A stretch of 50,138 nt of DNA from Sphingobacterium lumbrici (GCF_006476045.1 NZ_SRZY01000004.1:1-50138), one strand, 5' to 3'; numbered from the stretch's first letter, positions 26,289-35,595 are shown. The notes: generated by a model not told the origin, from the letters alone. Numbers and translations are program-made.

Positions 26289-26504
26289 ATGGTAACGTTT
26301 AAAATCTCAAATTCTGAATGGGAAATATTAAAAATAAAATTACAACGGAAATATAATCACCTGACGGATGCTGATTTGCGATACAGCGAAGGTGAAGAAG
26401 ATGGACTGCTGGAGAGGTTAGCAAAAAGGTTACGTAGAAATAAGGAGTATGTGTTTTTTACACTTTCTAAAGAATTGAATGACTTAGACAGTAATAGGTT
26501 GTAG
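26289..26504 (+). CDS. CsbD-like small protein
   Basis: The 71-residue protein resembles CsbD-type stress proteins in spacing and residues: a Trp near the start (SEWEILKIKLQRKY), the LTDADLRYSEGEEDGLLERL centre and a final amphipathic helix. CsbD proteins are small helical proteins of unclear role in general stress. The family call comes from the pattern WxxxKxKLxxKYxxLTDxDLxxxEG and is moderately sure. Its stop is 5 nt before the ATG of the csaA gene, so csbD-like, csaA and tadA form one tight run. Confidence 0.65.
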   Translation: MVTFKISNSEWEILKIKLQRKYNHLTDADLRYSEGEEDGLLERLAKRLRRNKEYVFFTLSKELNDLDSNRL

Positions 26505-26509
26505 TGGAG

Positions 26510-26845
26510 ATGGAGCAGATAAGTTGGGCTGATTTTGAAAAAGTTGATCTTCGTGTAGGTACGATTATGGAGGTATATGACTTTCCCGAAGCGCATAAGC
26601 CAGCGTATCAACTCTGTATTGATTTCGGTGAATTAGGCGTTAAAAGATCCAGTGCTCAAATTATGGGATTATATACTAAAGAAGAGTTAATAAACCGGCA
26701 GATTATTGCGGTTGTCAATTTTCCTAAAAAGCAGATCGGAAAGTTTCTGTCCGAATGTTTGGTCACTGGGTTTGAAGACAAAAATGGGGATATCGTGCTA
26801 TCGACTGTAGAGCGCCGACTACCGAATGGAGCTAAATTGAAATAA
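26510..26845 (+). CDS. csaA: tRNA-binding CsaA-type protein
   Basis: A single OB-fold domain of the Trbp111/EMAP-II type that binds the outside corner of tRNA and has been reported as a secretion-related chaperone in Bacillus. Visible signatures are FEKVDLRVGTIMEVYDFPEA, the central KRSSAQIMGLYT and the C-terminal RLPNGAKLK. Length is 111 residues, normal for CsaA. ATG 26510 (MEQISWADFEK) is preferred over a GTG at 26504 that overlaps the upstream stop. Two nt separate the csaA stop from the tadA start, suggesting a shared transcript of tRNA-related genes. Confidence 0.9.
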   Translation: MEQISWADFEKVDLRVGTIMEVYDFPEAHKPAYQLCIDFGELGVKRSSAQIMGLYTKEELINRQIIAVVNFPKKQIGKFLSECLVTGFEDKNGDIVLSTVERRLPNGAKLK

Positions 26846-26847
26846 AA

Positions 26848-27315
26848 ATGCGGATTTATAATTTTGAAAATGACAGGTCTTTATCGACAGATGAGTTATA
26901 TATGAAGGAAGCACTGCGCTTGGCGCAGCGTGCATTTGAAGAAGACGAAGTACCAATAGGTGCTATAATCGTTTCGCAAGGAAAAATAATCGGAAAAGGC
27001 TATAATCTGACGGAGCGCCTGAATGATGTTACGGCGCATGCAGAAATGCAGGCATTTACCGCCGCTTCTAATTTTATTGGAGGCAAATATTTAAAAGACT
27101 GTACGTTGTACGTTACTATAGAGCCTTGTGTAATGTGTGCAGGAGCATCCTATTGGACCCAAATATCGCGAATCGTGTATGGTGCAAAAGATGAAAAGAG
27201 GGGGTTTGCTAAATTTAACGAACAGATTATTCATCCTAAAACAGAAATATTTGGGGGGGTGATGGAAGGGGATTGCGCAGCATTAATTAAATCATTTTTT
27301 CGTAATAAACGTTGA
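26848..27315 (+). CDS. tadA: tRNA adenosine(34) deaminase
   Basis: Converts A34 to inosine in the tRNA-Arg(ACG) anticodon, needed to read CGN codons. The zinc-deaminase motifs are clear: HAEM (His64, Glu66) and PCVMCAGA (Cys94, Cys97), with VPIGAIIV upstream. Length is 155 residues, as for TadA. Free cytosine or guanine deaminases share the fold, but the ARxxYGAKDEKRG-like stretch (IVYGAKDEKRGF) and length favour TadA. It follows csaA with 2 nt between. Confidence 0.92.
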   Translation: MRIYNFENDRSLSTDELYMKEALRLAQRAFEEDEVPIGAIIVSQGKIIGKGYNLTERLNDVTAHAEMQAFTAASNFIGGKYLKDCTLYVTIEPCVMCAGASYWTQISRIVYGAKDEKRGFAKFNEQIIHPKTEIFGGVMEGDCAALIKSFFRNKR

Positions 27316-27410
27316 TTTGTCTATAAAATGACGATCTGAATAAACAAACGTTGAACGAAATTTGTTATATTCGTACATTCAATTTTAATATATTAATAAA
27401 CATAAAAACT

Positions 27411-28019
27411 ATGGCATTTGAATTAGAAGCATTACCATATTCTGTAGAGGCATTAGAACCACATATTGATAGAGAGACGATGGAGATCCATCATGATCGT
27501 CACCATCAAGCTTATATTGATAATTTAAATAAAGCTATCGTTGGAACGGATGCGGAAAATGCGTCTTTAGAAGATATTCTTAAAAATATAAGTAAATACT
27601 CACCTGCGGTTCGTAACAATGGTGGAGGACATTTCAATCACAAGTTGTTTTGGTCTGTTTTAGGTCCTAACGCGGGTGGTACTCCAACAGGCGAATTGGC
27701 GCAAGCTATTGATGAAACTTTCGGGTCTTTTGATGAATTAAAAAAGAAATTGCAGGAAGCTGGAGCAACACGTTTTGGTTCGGGGTGGTCTTGGTTAATT
27801 GTTGGTGAGGATGGTAAATTAGCGGTCACATCTACTCCTAATCAGGATAATCCATTAATGGATGTGGCTGAAGTAAAAGGGACTCCAATTTTCGGTATCG
27901 ATGTTTGGGAACACGCTTACTATTTGAAGTATCAAAATAAGCGTCCTGCGTATCTTGATGCAATTTTTAATGTTGTTAATTGGGATACTGTCGCACAAAA
28001 TTATGCTTCTGCTAAATAA
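27411..28019 (+). CDS. superoxide dismutase (Fe/Mn type)
   Basis: Dismutes superoxide in the cytosol. Metal ligands are visible: His27 in [11 protein letters not shown], the second His in [12 protein letters not shown], and Asp/His in [22 protein letters not shown] is the usual core. At 202 residues it is a normal-length dimeric or tetrameric enzyme; iron versus manganese use cannot be decided safely from sequence, so no sodA/sodB symbol is given. ATG 27411 ([15 protein letters not shown]) is the family start; the longer upstream frame is rejected. A terminator follows 22 nt after the stop. It has no signal peptide. Confidence 0.95.
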   Translation: MAFELEALPYSVEALEPHIDRETMEIHHDRHHQAYIDNLNKAIVGTDAENASLEDILKNISKYSPAVRNNGGGHFNHKLFWSVLGPNAGGTPTGELAQAIDETFGSFDELKKKLQEAGATRFGSGWSWLIVGEDGKLAVTSTPNQDNPLMDVAEVKGTPIFGIDVWEHAYYLKYQNKRPAYLDAIFNVVNWDTVAQNYASAK

Positions 28020-28040
28020 TAATTTTAGAAGTTTAAGGAG

Positions 28041-28070
28041 GGCGATATAGTATTCTATGTCGCCTTTTTT
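28041..28070 (+). terminator. sod terminator
   Basis: The stem GGCGATATAG/CTATGTCGCC (one G-U pair) has a TATT loop and is followed by six T. Confidence 0.9.
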
Positions 28071-28100
28071 AGTTTTGGTACTATTATAAAGTAGGGACAG

Positions 28101-28733
28101 ATGAAAAAGATAGGATTGTGTTTGTTATTGCTAATTTTGATGTCTTGTCAGAATATGAACGTGAAGACAACTGAACTTAAACAAGGTAGAAATATGGAAA
28201 ATGCGTCGAATACGGCAATATTGGCTGCTGGATGTTTTTGGTGTGTAGAAGCACCTTTATTGCTATTGGATGGAGTAGATACTGTAATATCGGGATATAT
28301 TGGTGGTCATGTGACGGATCCGAACTACACGCAGGTGTCAACGGGTAATACGGGGCATGCTGAAGCGGTAATGGTGAAGTTTGATCCATCAAAAATAAGT
28401 TACGATGGGTTATTGGAAGCTTTTTTTCTAGTACATGATCCTACACAGCTTAATAGACAGGGTAATGATATCGGAACGCAGTATCGTTCTGCTATATTTC
28501 CATTGGATGAAGAACAAGAAAGAAAAGCGAGATATTATATAGAAAAATTAAATGAAGCTAACGCTTATGATGGTACAATTGTTACCACGATAGAGAAAGC
28601 TACAGAATTTTATAAGGCGGAAGATTACCACCAAAATTACTACGCATTGAATCCGAATGAAATGTATTGCCAGCTAGTCATTAAACCAAAAATGGACAAG
28701 TTCAAAAAGGTGTTTTTGGATAAGTTAAAATAG
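28101..28733 (+). CDS. msrA: peptide-methionine (S)-S-oxide reductase, lipoprotein form
   Basis: Reduces methionine-S-sulfoxide in proteins. The catalytic motif is AAGCFWCVEA, with HAEAVMVKFDP, DPTQLNRQGNDIGTQYRS and the C-terminal HQNYYALNP typical of MsrA. The N-terminus (MKKIGLCLLLLILMSCQNM) has a lipobox LMSC at Cys16, so this copy is exported and lipid-anchored to repair envelope proteins, unlike cytosolic MsrA. Extra residues (about 17-45) link the anchor to the domain. There is no fused MsrB domain. It lies between sod and an AraC gene, an oxidative-stress neighbourhood, but each appears separately transcribed. Confidence 0.93.
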   Translation: MKKIGLCLLLLILMSCQNMNVKTTELKQGRNMENASNTAILAAGCFWCVEAPLLLLDGVDTVISGYIGGHVTDPNYTQVSTGNTGHAEAVMVKFDPSKISYDGLLEAFFLVHDPTQLNRQGNDIGTQYRSAIFPLDEEQERKARYYIEKLNEANAYDGTIVTTIEKATEFYKAEDYHQNYYALNPNEMYCQLVIKPKMDKFKKVFLDKLK

Positions 28734-28750
28734 AAATTAGCATCTCATTT

Positions 28751-29620
28751 ATGAAGGCGATACAATTTACTGTTCCGGTATATGGGGAAGATTTGTTTGC
28801 CCTTTTGGAAGATAAGAAGGATAATTTCTATAGTTATTATCATCGACATGAGGAACTGCAAATTACTTATATTCTTAAAGGGAGAGGAACTATCATGATT
28901 GGTAATGTCGTTCAATCTTTTAGTCAGGATGATATATTTATCCTGAAGCCGAATGAACCACATATTTTTGATAAATACGGAGATGAAAAAGTGACGGATG
29001 AAGATACGATTCATGCCATCCATTTATTTATCAATCTCAAAAGGATGGCTAAATTTTTTACATTGGCCGAATTTGCAGATATCTGTACATACTTCCGGGA
29101 ATTGGATGTAAGTAAAAGATTGGACTCTTCTGTTGCGTATTCATTGCGTGATAATTTTTTGAATTTACTGCACAAGGTAGGGATTCCTAAGTTTACAGAA
29201 TTTATAACACTTTTGCATATCCTTTTGCAATATCGTAATGCCGCTATATCCTTGTATTCCGGGATTCGGAATCTCATTTATTCGGATAAAGACGGAGAAC
29301 GGATAAGCTCTGTGTTCAAATATACGTTAGATAATTTTGACCATGACATTAGTGTTGGCGAAGTTGCTTCTTTGGTTTATATGACTCCTACGTCGTTTTG
29401 TAAGTTTTTTAAAAAGCATACCATGAAAACTTATATTGGCTTTTTAAACGAAGTCAGAATTGAAAAAGCCTGTCAGCTTTTAATGAATAAAAAGACTGAA
29501 AGTATTTCGGAAACAGCGTTTAAGGTAGGCTTTAATAATATTGTTCACTTTAATCGCGTTTTTAAGCGTATTATGGGGGTGTCTCCGCATAATTATATGC
29601 GGTTACATATCATTGGGTAA
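28751..29620 (+). CDS. AraC-family transcriptional regulator (cupin sensor)
   Basis: The N-terminal cupin (about 25-80: YYHRHEELQITYILKGRGT and FILKPNEPHIFDKYG) should bind a small ligand. The C-terminal AraC DNA-binding domain (about 185-285) has VGEVASLVYMTPTSFCKFFK, ISETAFKVGFNNIVHFNRVF and the end KRIMGVSPHNY. The length of 289 residues is typical. It starts 17 nt after msrA on the same strand, so the two may be co-transcribed, but no clear target is adjacent. The effector is unknown. Confidence 0.9.
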   Translation: MKAIQFTVPVYGEDLFALLEDKKDNFYSYYHRHEELQITYILKGRGTIMIGNVVQSFSQDDIFILKPNEPHIFDKYGDEKVTDEDTIHAIHLFINLKRMAKFFTLAEFADICTYFRELDVSKRLDSSVAYSLRDNFLNLLHKVGIPKFTEFITLLHILLQYRNAAISLYSGIRNLIYSDKDGERISSVFKYTLDNFDHDISVGEVASLVYMTPTSFCKFFKKHTMKTYIGFLNEVRIEKACQLLMNKKTESISETAFKVGFNNIVHFNRVFKRIMGVSPHNYMRLHIIG

Positions 29621-29904
29621 GATGTTTGATTGATAATACATAACATAATTTGTCTTTTGGTGTGTCTGTGGAGAAGAATTTTTTATGCTGTTGAAGTAAG
29701 GTGTGTTGTGATTGTTGAAATGGCTTATTTGTAATTTTTATCTGTGTGTTAGTTTGTTATGAATTATTTGGTGCGCTATATCCGACCGCTGGATCTTCTT
29801 TTATGAAGTATTTGTTTATGGATAAAATAGGTTAAGTGATGGACAAATGTGGTATATTGGTAGTATCAATTATGACGTAACTTTACATAAACAAAAATAG
29901 AATT

Positions 29905-31542
29905 ATGTTAAAAGGTTTTTTTAATGTTCCGGCTCCTGTTAATGAGCCTGTATATACATACGCTCCGGGGACGAAAGAGAGAAGTTTATTGAAAGCAGCT
30001 ATTTCTGAGGCAAGAGCAAACGAGCTCGATGTTCCGATGTATATCGGTAATAAAGAAGTTCGCACAGAAAATAAAGTGAAACTAACTCCTCCACACGATC
30101 ACCAGCATGTATTGGGATATTATTCTCAAGGTACGAAATCACATGTGACGGATGCTATTAATGCAGCGCTGGCGGCTAAAGCAGATTGGGAAAACCTGCC
30201 GTGGGAACAACGTGCGGCTATTTTCTTGAAAGCAGCGGAATTGGTTTCTACCAAATACAGGTATAAATTGAATGCCGCGACGATGTTAGGACAATCGAAA
30301 AGTGCGTATCAAGCTGAAATCGACTCGGCCTGTGAGTTTGCTGATTTTTTGCGTTTTAACGTGCAGTATATGAGCGAAATTTACGCGCAACAGCCACCTG
30401 CAAATAGTAAAGGTGTGTGGAATCGTGTTGAACAACGTCCGTTGGAAGGTTTTGTTTTTGCGTTAACCCCATTTAATTTTACAGCTATTGCAGGTAATCT
30501 GCCTTCATGTGTCGCCATGATGGGGAATGTGGTCGTATGGAAGCCATCAAACACCCAAATATATTCTGCGAATATTTTAATGCAAATTTTTAAAGAAGCA
30601 GGTCTACCTGATGGTGTAATCAATTTGGTATACGTGTCTGGTCCAGATGCCGGGGATGTGATCTTCAGACATCCGGATTTTTCGGGTATTCATTTCACCG
30701 GTTCTACCGGGGTATTTCAAGATATTTGGAAAACGATCGGACAAAATATTCATTTATATAAAACATATCCTCGCATAGTAGGAGAAACAGGTGGTAAAGA
30801 TTTTATAGTGGCTCATCCTTCTGCGGATTTGGCGGTGCTGAATACTGCTTTAGTGCGTGGAGCTTTCGAATATCAGGGGCAAAAGTGTTCGGCGGCATCA
30901 CGTGCATATATTCCTCAGTCGCTGTGGTCGAAATTACAGCAGGCTATGGAGAAAGATATTAAATCTTTCAAAATAGGTGGAACGGAAGATTTTGGTAATT
31001 TCATTAATGCTGTCATTGATGAAAAAGCGTTTGATAAGATTACAAAATACATTGATAGGGCAAAAGATTCTGCAGATGCTGATATTGTTATCGGTGGAGG
31101 TTATGATAAATCCAAAGGTTATTTTATTGAACCAACTGTTATTCTGGCCAAAACACCGGATTATGAAACATTATCTGAAGAGTTGTTCGGTCCTGTATTG
31201 ACAATTTATGTTTATGAGGACAAAAATTGGAAAGAAATGTTAGAATTAGTTGATCGTACGTCGATTTACGCATTGACAGGTGCTGTTATTTCTCGGGATC
31301 GCTATGCTATCCAAGAAGCGACACAGGCATTACGTAATGCGGCAGGTAACTTCTATATCAATGATAAATGTACTGGTGCGGTAGTGGGGCAGCAACCTTT
31401 CGGAGGGGCACGCGGTTCGGGTACAAATGATAAGGCCGGTTCGATGATTAACTTATTGCGTTGGGTATCTCCTCGTACAATAAAGGAAACGTTTACTCCG
31501 GACACGGATTATAGATATCCGTTTTTAAGTTCTGAAGATTAG
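29905..31542 (+). CDS. pruA: L-glutamate gamma-semialdehyde dehydrogenase
   Basis: Oxidises glutamate semialdehyde (from proline or ornithine) to glutamate with NAD. The aldehyde-dehydrogenase motifs are FVFALTPFNFTAIAGNLP, VVWKPSNTQIYSA, catalytic Glu294 in VGETGGKDF and catalytic Cys328 in YQGQKCSAASRAY. The 545-residue length and these stretches match monofunctional P5CDH (PruA type) rather than PutA fusions. No proline dehydrogenase is adjacent. The 280-nt upstream spacer (29621-29904) holds no gene; its promoter is not obvious. A bidirectional terminator is shared with recA. Confidence 0.95.
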   Translation: MLKGFFNVPAPVNEPVYTYAPGTKERSLLKAAISEARANELDVPMYIGNKEVRTENKVKLTPPHDHQHVLGYYSQGTKSHVTDAINAALAAKADWENLPWEQRAAIFLKAAELVSTKYRYKLNAATMLGQSKSAYQAEIDSACEFADFLRFNVQYMSEIYAQQPPANSKGVWNRVEQRPLEGFVFALTPFNFTAIAGNLPSCVAMMGNVVVWKPSNTQIYSANILMQIFKEAGLPDGVINLVYVSGPDAGDVIFRHPDFSGIHFTGSTGVFQDIWKTIGQNIHLYKTYPRIVGETGGKDFIVAHPSADLAVLNTALVRGAFEYQGQKCSAASRAYIPQSLWSKLQQAMEKDIKSFKIGGTEDFGNFINAVIDEKAFDKITKYIDRAKDSADADIVIGGGYDKSKGYFIEPTVILAKTPDYETLSEELFGPVLTIYVYEDKNWKEMLELVDRTSIYALTGAVISRDRYAIQEATQALRNAAGNFYINDKCTGAVVGQQPFGGARGSGTNDKAGSMINLLRWVSPRTIKETFTPDTDYRYPFLSSED

Positions 31543-31550
31543 AATAGCAT

Positions 31551-31596
31551 ATATAAATAGAAAAAGCGGCAAAACTGCCGCTTTTTCTATTTATAT
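31551..31596. terminator. bidirectional terminator between pruA and recA
   Basis: A perfect 21-bp stem with GC core GCGGCA/TGCCGC and A/T tracts outside (arms 31551-31571 and 31576-31596) closes on an AAAC loop. It lies between the two convergent stops (31542 and 31612), so it terminates both genes. Confidence 0.93.
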
Positions 31597-31611
31597 ACTT
31601 GAATGAATTGT

Positions 31612-32637
31612 TTATTCTTCTTTATTTAAAACAGATTGATCTAGATTGACTCCACTAACTTCTGCTCTGATTTTAGCTTCTATTTCATCGCTAAGATCTG
31701 GGTTGTCTAATAATAAAGATTTCACTGAATCACGCCCTTGACCTAGTTTTGTGTCTCCATAGCTAAACCATGAACCTGATTTTTTAACAATGCCGTATTC
31801 TACTCCCAAATCGATGATTTCGCCAACTTTTGAAATACCTTCCCCGAACATGATGTCAAATTCAGCTATACGAAAAGGAGGTGCTACTTTGTTTTTTACA
31901 ATTTTTACTTTTACGCGATTACCTGAAACCTCGTCTGCATCTTTGATTTGCGAAGTACGACGGATATCCAAGCGTACTGACGCATAGAATTTTAAAGCGT
32001 TACCACCAGTTGTAGTTTCAGGGTTACCAAACATTACACCGATTTTCTCACGTAATTGGTTAATGAAGATACAACAGCAGTTTGTTTTGGAGATCGTACC
32101 GGTTAATTTACGTAAAGCCTGTGACATTAAACGCGCTTGAAGGCCCATTTTTGAATCACCCATTTCACCTTCAATTTCACCTTTAGGAACTAAAGCTGCT
32201 ACAGAGTCAATTACGATAACATCAATTGCTCCTGATCGGATCAGATTGTCTGCAATTTCTAAACCTTGCTCACCGTTATCCGGTTGGGAGATCAAAAGGT
32301 TTTCAATATCTACACCTAATTTTTGGGCATAGTATTTATCAAAAGCATGTTCGGCATCTATGATTGCTGCTATGCCGCCTTTTTTTTGAGCCTCAGCAAC
32401 AATATGGGTGGCTAAGGTCGTTTTGCCAGAAGATTCGGGGCCATATATTTCGATCACTCGTCCTTTAGGAACACCTCCAATACCTAAAGCGATGTCCAAG
32501 CCCAGTGAACCGGTGGAAATGGATTCAATAGGCTCTACGGCCGAATCTCCTAATTTCATTATGGCACCCTTACCGTATGTTTTGTCTAGTTTATCTAATG
32601 TAAGCTGTAAGGCTTTTAATTTGTCTTCTTTACTCAT
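31612..32637 (-). CDS. recA: recombinase RecA
   Basis: The ATP-dependent strand-exchange protein for homologous recombination and SOS control. Walker A is GPESSGKTT (about 66-74), Walker B region [11 protein letters not shown] follows, and the DNA-binding loops carry [16 protein letters not shown] and [20 protein letters not shown]. Length is 341 residues, typical. It has its own promoter (TTTG-N20-TATTTTTG, 32657-32688), and no LexA-type box was recognised. It is convergent with pruA. Confidence 0.98.
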   Translation of the reverse strand: MSKEDKLKALQLTLDKLDKTYGKGAIMKLGDSAVEPIESISTGSLGLDIALGIGGVPKGRVIEIYGPESSGKTTLATHIVAEAQKKGGIAAIIDAEHAFDKYYAQKLGVDIENLLISQPDNGEQGLEIADNLIRSGAIDVIVIDSVAALVPKGEIEGEMGDSKMGLQARLMSQALRKLTGTISKTNCCCIFINQLREKIGVMFGNPETTTGGNALKFYASVRLDIRRTSQIKDADEVSGNRVKVKIVKNKVAPPFRIAEFDIMFGEGISKVGEIIDLGVEYGIVKKSGSWFSYGDTKLGQGRDSVKSLLLDNPDLSDEIEAKIRAEVSGVNLDQSVLNKEE

Positions 32638-32656
32638 ATTGTTAGTATTTATAAAT

Positions 32657-32688
32657 CAAAAATAGTATATTAAAATTGTATTACCAAA
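32657..32688 (-). promoter_or_regulatory. recA promoter (TTTG-N20-TATTTTTG)
   Basis: On the minus strand, TTTG (32685-32688) is followed after 20 nt by TATTTTTG (32657-32664), a full Bacteroidota promoter match. It would give a leader of about 13 nt before recA. Confidence 0.75.
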
Positions 32689-32783
32689 TAAAATACTAAA
32701 AAAATTAGCTTATTGTTTTAATTAATAAAGATATGGTCTAATTCAGATAGTTAAACGATTTGTTGAAATGTTTATTCATTTTT

Positions 32784-33527
32784 TTACAAACGTTTAATTA
32801 GTTTCCGCAAATTTGGATTTCCGGTATCCTTTATGTCCAGAACGTCTGGTTCTTCAGATTTATTAGCGGAAATATCTATTGAAAGCGTTTTATGTGTCTT
32901 TTCAAAATACCTACACATGTGTGTAATAGGACACTCCTCACATTTGGGCTTACGCGCCAGACATATATATCGACCGTGGAGAATTAACCAATGATGTGCT
33001 ATAGCAATTGTATCTTTTGGTAAATATTGTACTAACTGTTTCTCTACCGCTAAAGGGGTAGTAGCATTGCTGGTTAGACCTAGTCGATTACTCACCCTAA
33101 ATACGTGTGTATCTACCGCCATAGCAGGTTGATGGAAAACCACAGAGGATATGACATTTGCAGTTTTGCGCCCGACGCCGGGTAATTTTATTAAATCTTC
33201 TATTTTTTCAGGAACCTCACTGCTGAATTCAGAGAGTAGTTTTTGAGCCATACCTACAAGGTGCTTTGCTTTATTATTTGGATAGCTTACTGAGCGAATA
33301 TATGTAAATACTTCTTCTGGATTACTTGCTGCAAGAGATTCTACATCGGGGAATCGTTCGAATAGTGTAGGGGTTACTTGATTAATACGCTTATCTGTGC
33401 ATTGTGCAGAAAGAATTACAGCTACAAGGAGCTCGTACGGATTACGATAGTTCAGTTCTGTTTGTGCATCTGGATTATGAGTGGAAAAATAGTTTACAAA
33501 TTCTCTATACCGTTCTTTCTTTAACAT
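32784..33527 (-). CDS. nth: endonuclease III
   Basis: A base-excision repair DNA glycosylase/AP lyase for oxidised pyrimidines. The helix-hairpin-helix LPGVGRKTANVI, catalytic Lys in CTDKRINQ, conserved Asp in AVDTHVFRVSNRLG, and the C-terminal iron-sulfur cluster CLARKPKCEECPITHMC are all present. ATG 33527 (MLKKERYREFVNYF) is preferred over the long frame to 33590, because a -7 box (33532-33539) lies between and family members start near this point; the transcript would be nearly leaderless. Length is 247 residues, with a 30-residue extension after the cluster. No partner gene is adjacent. Confidence 0.95.
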   Translation of the reverse strand: MLKKERYREFVNYFSTHNPDAQTELNYRNPYELLVAVILSAQCTDKRINQVTPTLFERFPDVESLAASNPEEVFTYIRSVSYPNNKAKHLVGMAQKLLSEFSSEVPEKIEDLIKLPGVGRKTANVISSVVFHQPAMAVDTHVFRVSNRLGLTSNATTPLAVEKQLVQYLPKDTIAIAHHWLILHGRYICLARKPKCEECPITHMCRYFEKTHKTLSIDISANKSEEPDVLDIKDTGNPNLRKLIKRL

Positions 33528-33531
33528 ATTA

Positions 33532-33539
33532 CAAAGATA
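33532..33539 (-). promoter_or_regulatory. -7 promoter element for nth
   Basis: The minus strand reads TATCTTTG, matching TAnnTTTG. A start about 7 nt downstream would put the transcript 5' end at or near the ATG at 33527, making nth almost leaderless. There is no clear -33 element. Confidence 0.45.
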
Positions 33540-33581
33540 GCGAATTTGAGAAAGTTCGTTATATACAATATATATTAAGAC

Positions 33582-33610
33582 AAAAGCCACTCTATGGTAG
33601 AGTAGCTTTT
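33582..33610 (-). terminator. terminator of the small ORF upstream of nth
   Basis: The stem AAAAGC(C)ACTCTA/TAGAGT(A)GCTTTT with one mismatch and a TGG loop lies just past the stop of the 61-residue ORF (33619). T residues follow on the minus strand. Confidence 0.75.
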
Positions 33611-33618
33611 GTTATTAC

Positions 33619-33804
33619 TTACTTGAGTGATTTGGAGTAATTTAGTATCTTTTCAATGACATGATTACTTGGAGCTTTAGTAAATTTTTTGATAGTTGCT
33701 TTTAGCTTTTCTTCAAATTGCTCTTCCGTCTCAATTTTGTTATACCCCTCTATCCCCTCGTAAGTTAGACTTTCATTTTTCGTAAAATTTTCTATCATAC
33801 GCAT
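33619..33804 (-). CDS. small hypothetical protein
   Basis: A 61-residue charged protein (Lys/Glu-rich, KATIKKFTKAPSNHVIEKIL near the C-terminus) with no signal peptide or TM segment. I do not recognise the family. It is supported as a real gene by its own terminator and by composition like its neighbours, with stop and start in a region that no larger gene covers. It lies between the S8 peptidase and nth on the same strand. The start could also be Met3 (33798). Confidence 0.55.
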   Translation of the reverse strand: MRMIENFTKNESLTYEGIEGYNKIETEEQFEEKLKATIKKFTKAPSNHVIEKILNYSKSLK

Positions 33805-33872
33805 CTTGTTAATTTCAATACACTTACATAACGCAATTTAAGAATTAATATTATAGAAAATTTAACATTTTT

Positions 33873-35498
33873 TTACTTTTTATGTGAAATATATTTATTT
33901 GCCTCTACGATGGCGTTATAGGCGTTTACAATTCCACCTCCTGTGCTGATCTCATCTAAATATACTTTTTTGGATGATCCATCTTGATTTATTTTTACTT
34001 TTTGATCAACTTTAGTCACTGATTTTATGATAATATCTTTGGTTTCCTGTGCAGTAAGTTGAGGGTAATAAGCTCTCAATAAGGCTGCTAAACCTGATAC
34101 AACCGGTGCAGCCATACTTGTTCCTTGTTGGTCTTTGTAGTTGGAATTCGGCATAGTTGAATGGATAGCGACTCCCGGAGCAAAGACATCGACGGTTTTG
34201 TATCCGTAATTTGAAAAATCTGCTAATAAATCTCCGTCTAATTTCCATGATGTTGCACCAACTGTAATCCATGAAGTAGCTTCTCCTACAATGGCATCCA
34301 GGCTGTCTGTGAAGTATTTGGTCGGATAATTTTTTGATATATCAATGTTCTTACCGTCGTTTCCTGCGGCGTGTACGAGTAAAACATCTTTTTCTATAGC
34401 ATATTTAACAGCTTCATCTACTGCTTTTTTATTGTAGACATAGCCTTTTCCAAAGCTCATGTTAATTATTTTGGCTCCATTATCTACCGCGTATCGAATT
34501 CCATTTGCCACGTCTTTGTCTCGCTCATCTCCGTTCGGAACTACTCGAATAGCCATTATTTTCACTTGATCTGCAACACCATTGATCCCTTTTCCGTTAT
34601 TCCGTTTTGCACCTATGATACCTGCAACATGTGTGCCGTGATCTGCATCAGGGCCTTTTACATCATTATTTCCGTAAAACCGATCCATTGCATTTTCGTA
34701 ATCATCGCCTACGATTGGACGTGGATTGAAATCTTTATTTAAATTGTATTTAACTTGATTTTCGAAGTGTCTATCTGCATCTTTGATGTCAGTATAGAAT
34801 TTTTCGAATGGGTTTTTTTCCATTTCCTTTTTAGCAATACGTACAGCCATTTTTTGGCGGTCAGATATAGCGTTGAACCCGTCGAAATCTGCTTTGGTAA
34901 TATCTTTTGGATCTTTTCCTATTGCAGATACAATATTGTCTAATTCTTGTTTTAGTCGACTGTAGTTTGTTTCCCCAAATTGTGCTTCGTCCATTTTCGT
35001 GGTATAATCTGCAATCATTTTTTGATATGCTACAAATTCTCTACGTTCGGATTCAGAAAGTGGGGTAGAAGGTAGGACAGAAATGTATTTTGGTTCGTAT
35101 TTTGCAATTAGTCGGGTCACTTCGAGATTGTCGTGGTCTACATTTTTACCGTTGGCTCCTCCGATAAAATTCCATCCATATTTATCATCTATGTATCCAT
35201 TTCCATCGTCATCTTTGCCATCGTTATTTGAATCTTTTTTATTGATCCATAATACGTCTTTTAGATCTTCGTGTTCAACATCTACTCCGCCATCTATTAC
35301 CGCTACGATTACAGGGGTTGGCTTTTTTCCTTTCAATAGTTCATAGGCTTTTTCGGTGCTAATACCCATAATACCATCCGTTTTGTAATCTAAGTTAAAC
35401 CAGTTTGCTGGAGGTGTATCTTTTTTATCTTGGGTGAATCCCATGAAAGGCAGTACACTTATGCCTAGTAAGGTAATTAAATGTTTGTTTTTAAGCAT
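33873..35498 (-). CDS. secreted subtilisin-like (S8) serine peptidase
   Basis: An exported subtilase with the triad Asp69 (VIVAVIDGGVDVEHED), His287 (DADHGTHVAGIIG) and Ser461 (GTSMAAPVVSG), and oxyanion Asn380 (HAAGND). A signal peptide ends near residue 22 (LLGISVLPFMGFTQ). Between Asp and His lie about 218 residues instead of the usual 35-60. This insertion has an Asn/Asp-rich stretch (NNDGKDDDGNGYIDDKYG, about 91-108) that looks calcium-binding and a long helical part (about 150-250). No propeptide or C-terminal sorting domain is obvious, although a domain between the signal and the catalytic core is short. Length is 541 residues. A -7 box at 35701-35708 predicts a ~195-nt leader. Confidence 0.93.
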   Translation of the reverse strand: MLKNKHLITLLGISVLPFMGFTQDKKDTPPANWFNLDYKTDGIMGISTEKAYELLKGKKPTPVIVAVIDGGVDVEHEDLKDVLWINKKDSNNDGKDDDGNGYIDDKYGWNFIGGANGKNVDHDNLEVTRLIAKYEPKYISVLPSTPLSESERREFVAYQKMIADYTTKMDEAQFGETNYSRLKQELDNIVSAIGKDPKDITKADFDGFNAISDRQKMAVRIAKKEMEKNPFEKFYTDIKDADRHFENQVKYNLNKDFNPRPIVGDDYENAMDRFYGNNDVKGPDADHGTHVAGIIGAKRNNGKGINGVADQVKIMAIRVVPNGDERDKDVANGIRYAVDNGAKIINMSFGKGYVYNKKAVDEAVKYAIEKDVLLVHAAGNDGKNIDISKNYPTKYFTDSLDAIVGEATSWITVGATSWKLDGDLLADFSNYGYKTVDVFAPGVAIHSTMPNSNYKDQQGTSMAAPVVSGLAALLRAYYPQLTAQETKDIIIKSVTKVDQKVKINQDGSSKKVYLDEISTGGGIVNAYNAIVEANKYISHKK

Positions 35499-35595
35499 AT
35501 TTTACAGTTTTTGTTTGTTTTTCGCTATAAATAAATTCTAAGTGTTCGAGGAGAATCGAGCTTGTGAGTCTACCGAAGATAAATTTTTTAACCAT

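Noticed and set aside
26504..26509. GTG start for CsaA overlapping the csbD-like stop
   Set aside because: The ATG six bases downstream fits the usual N-terminus and avoids the overlap.
33528..33590. A 21-residue N-terminal extension of endonuclease III
   Set aside because: The extension crosses a promoter box and a terminator stem and is not part of the family.
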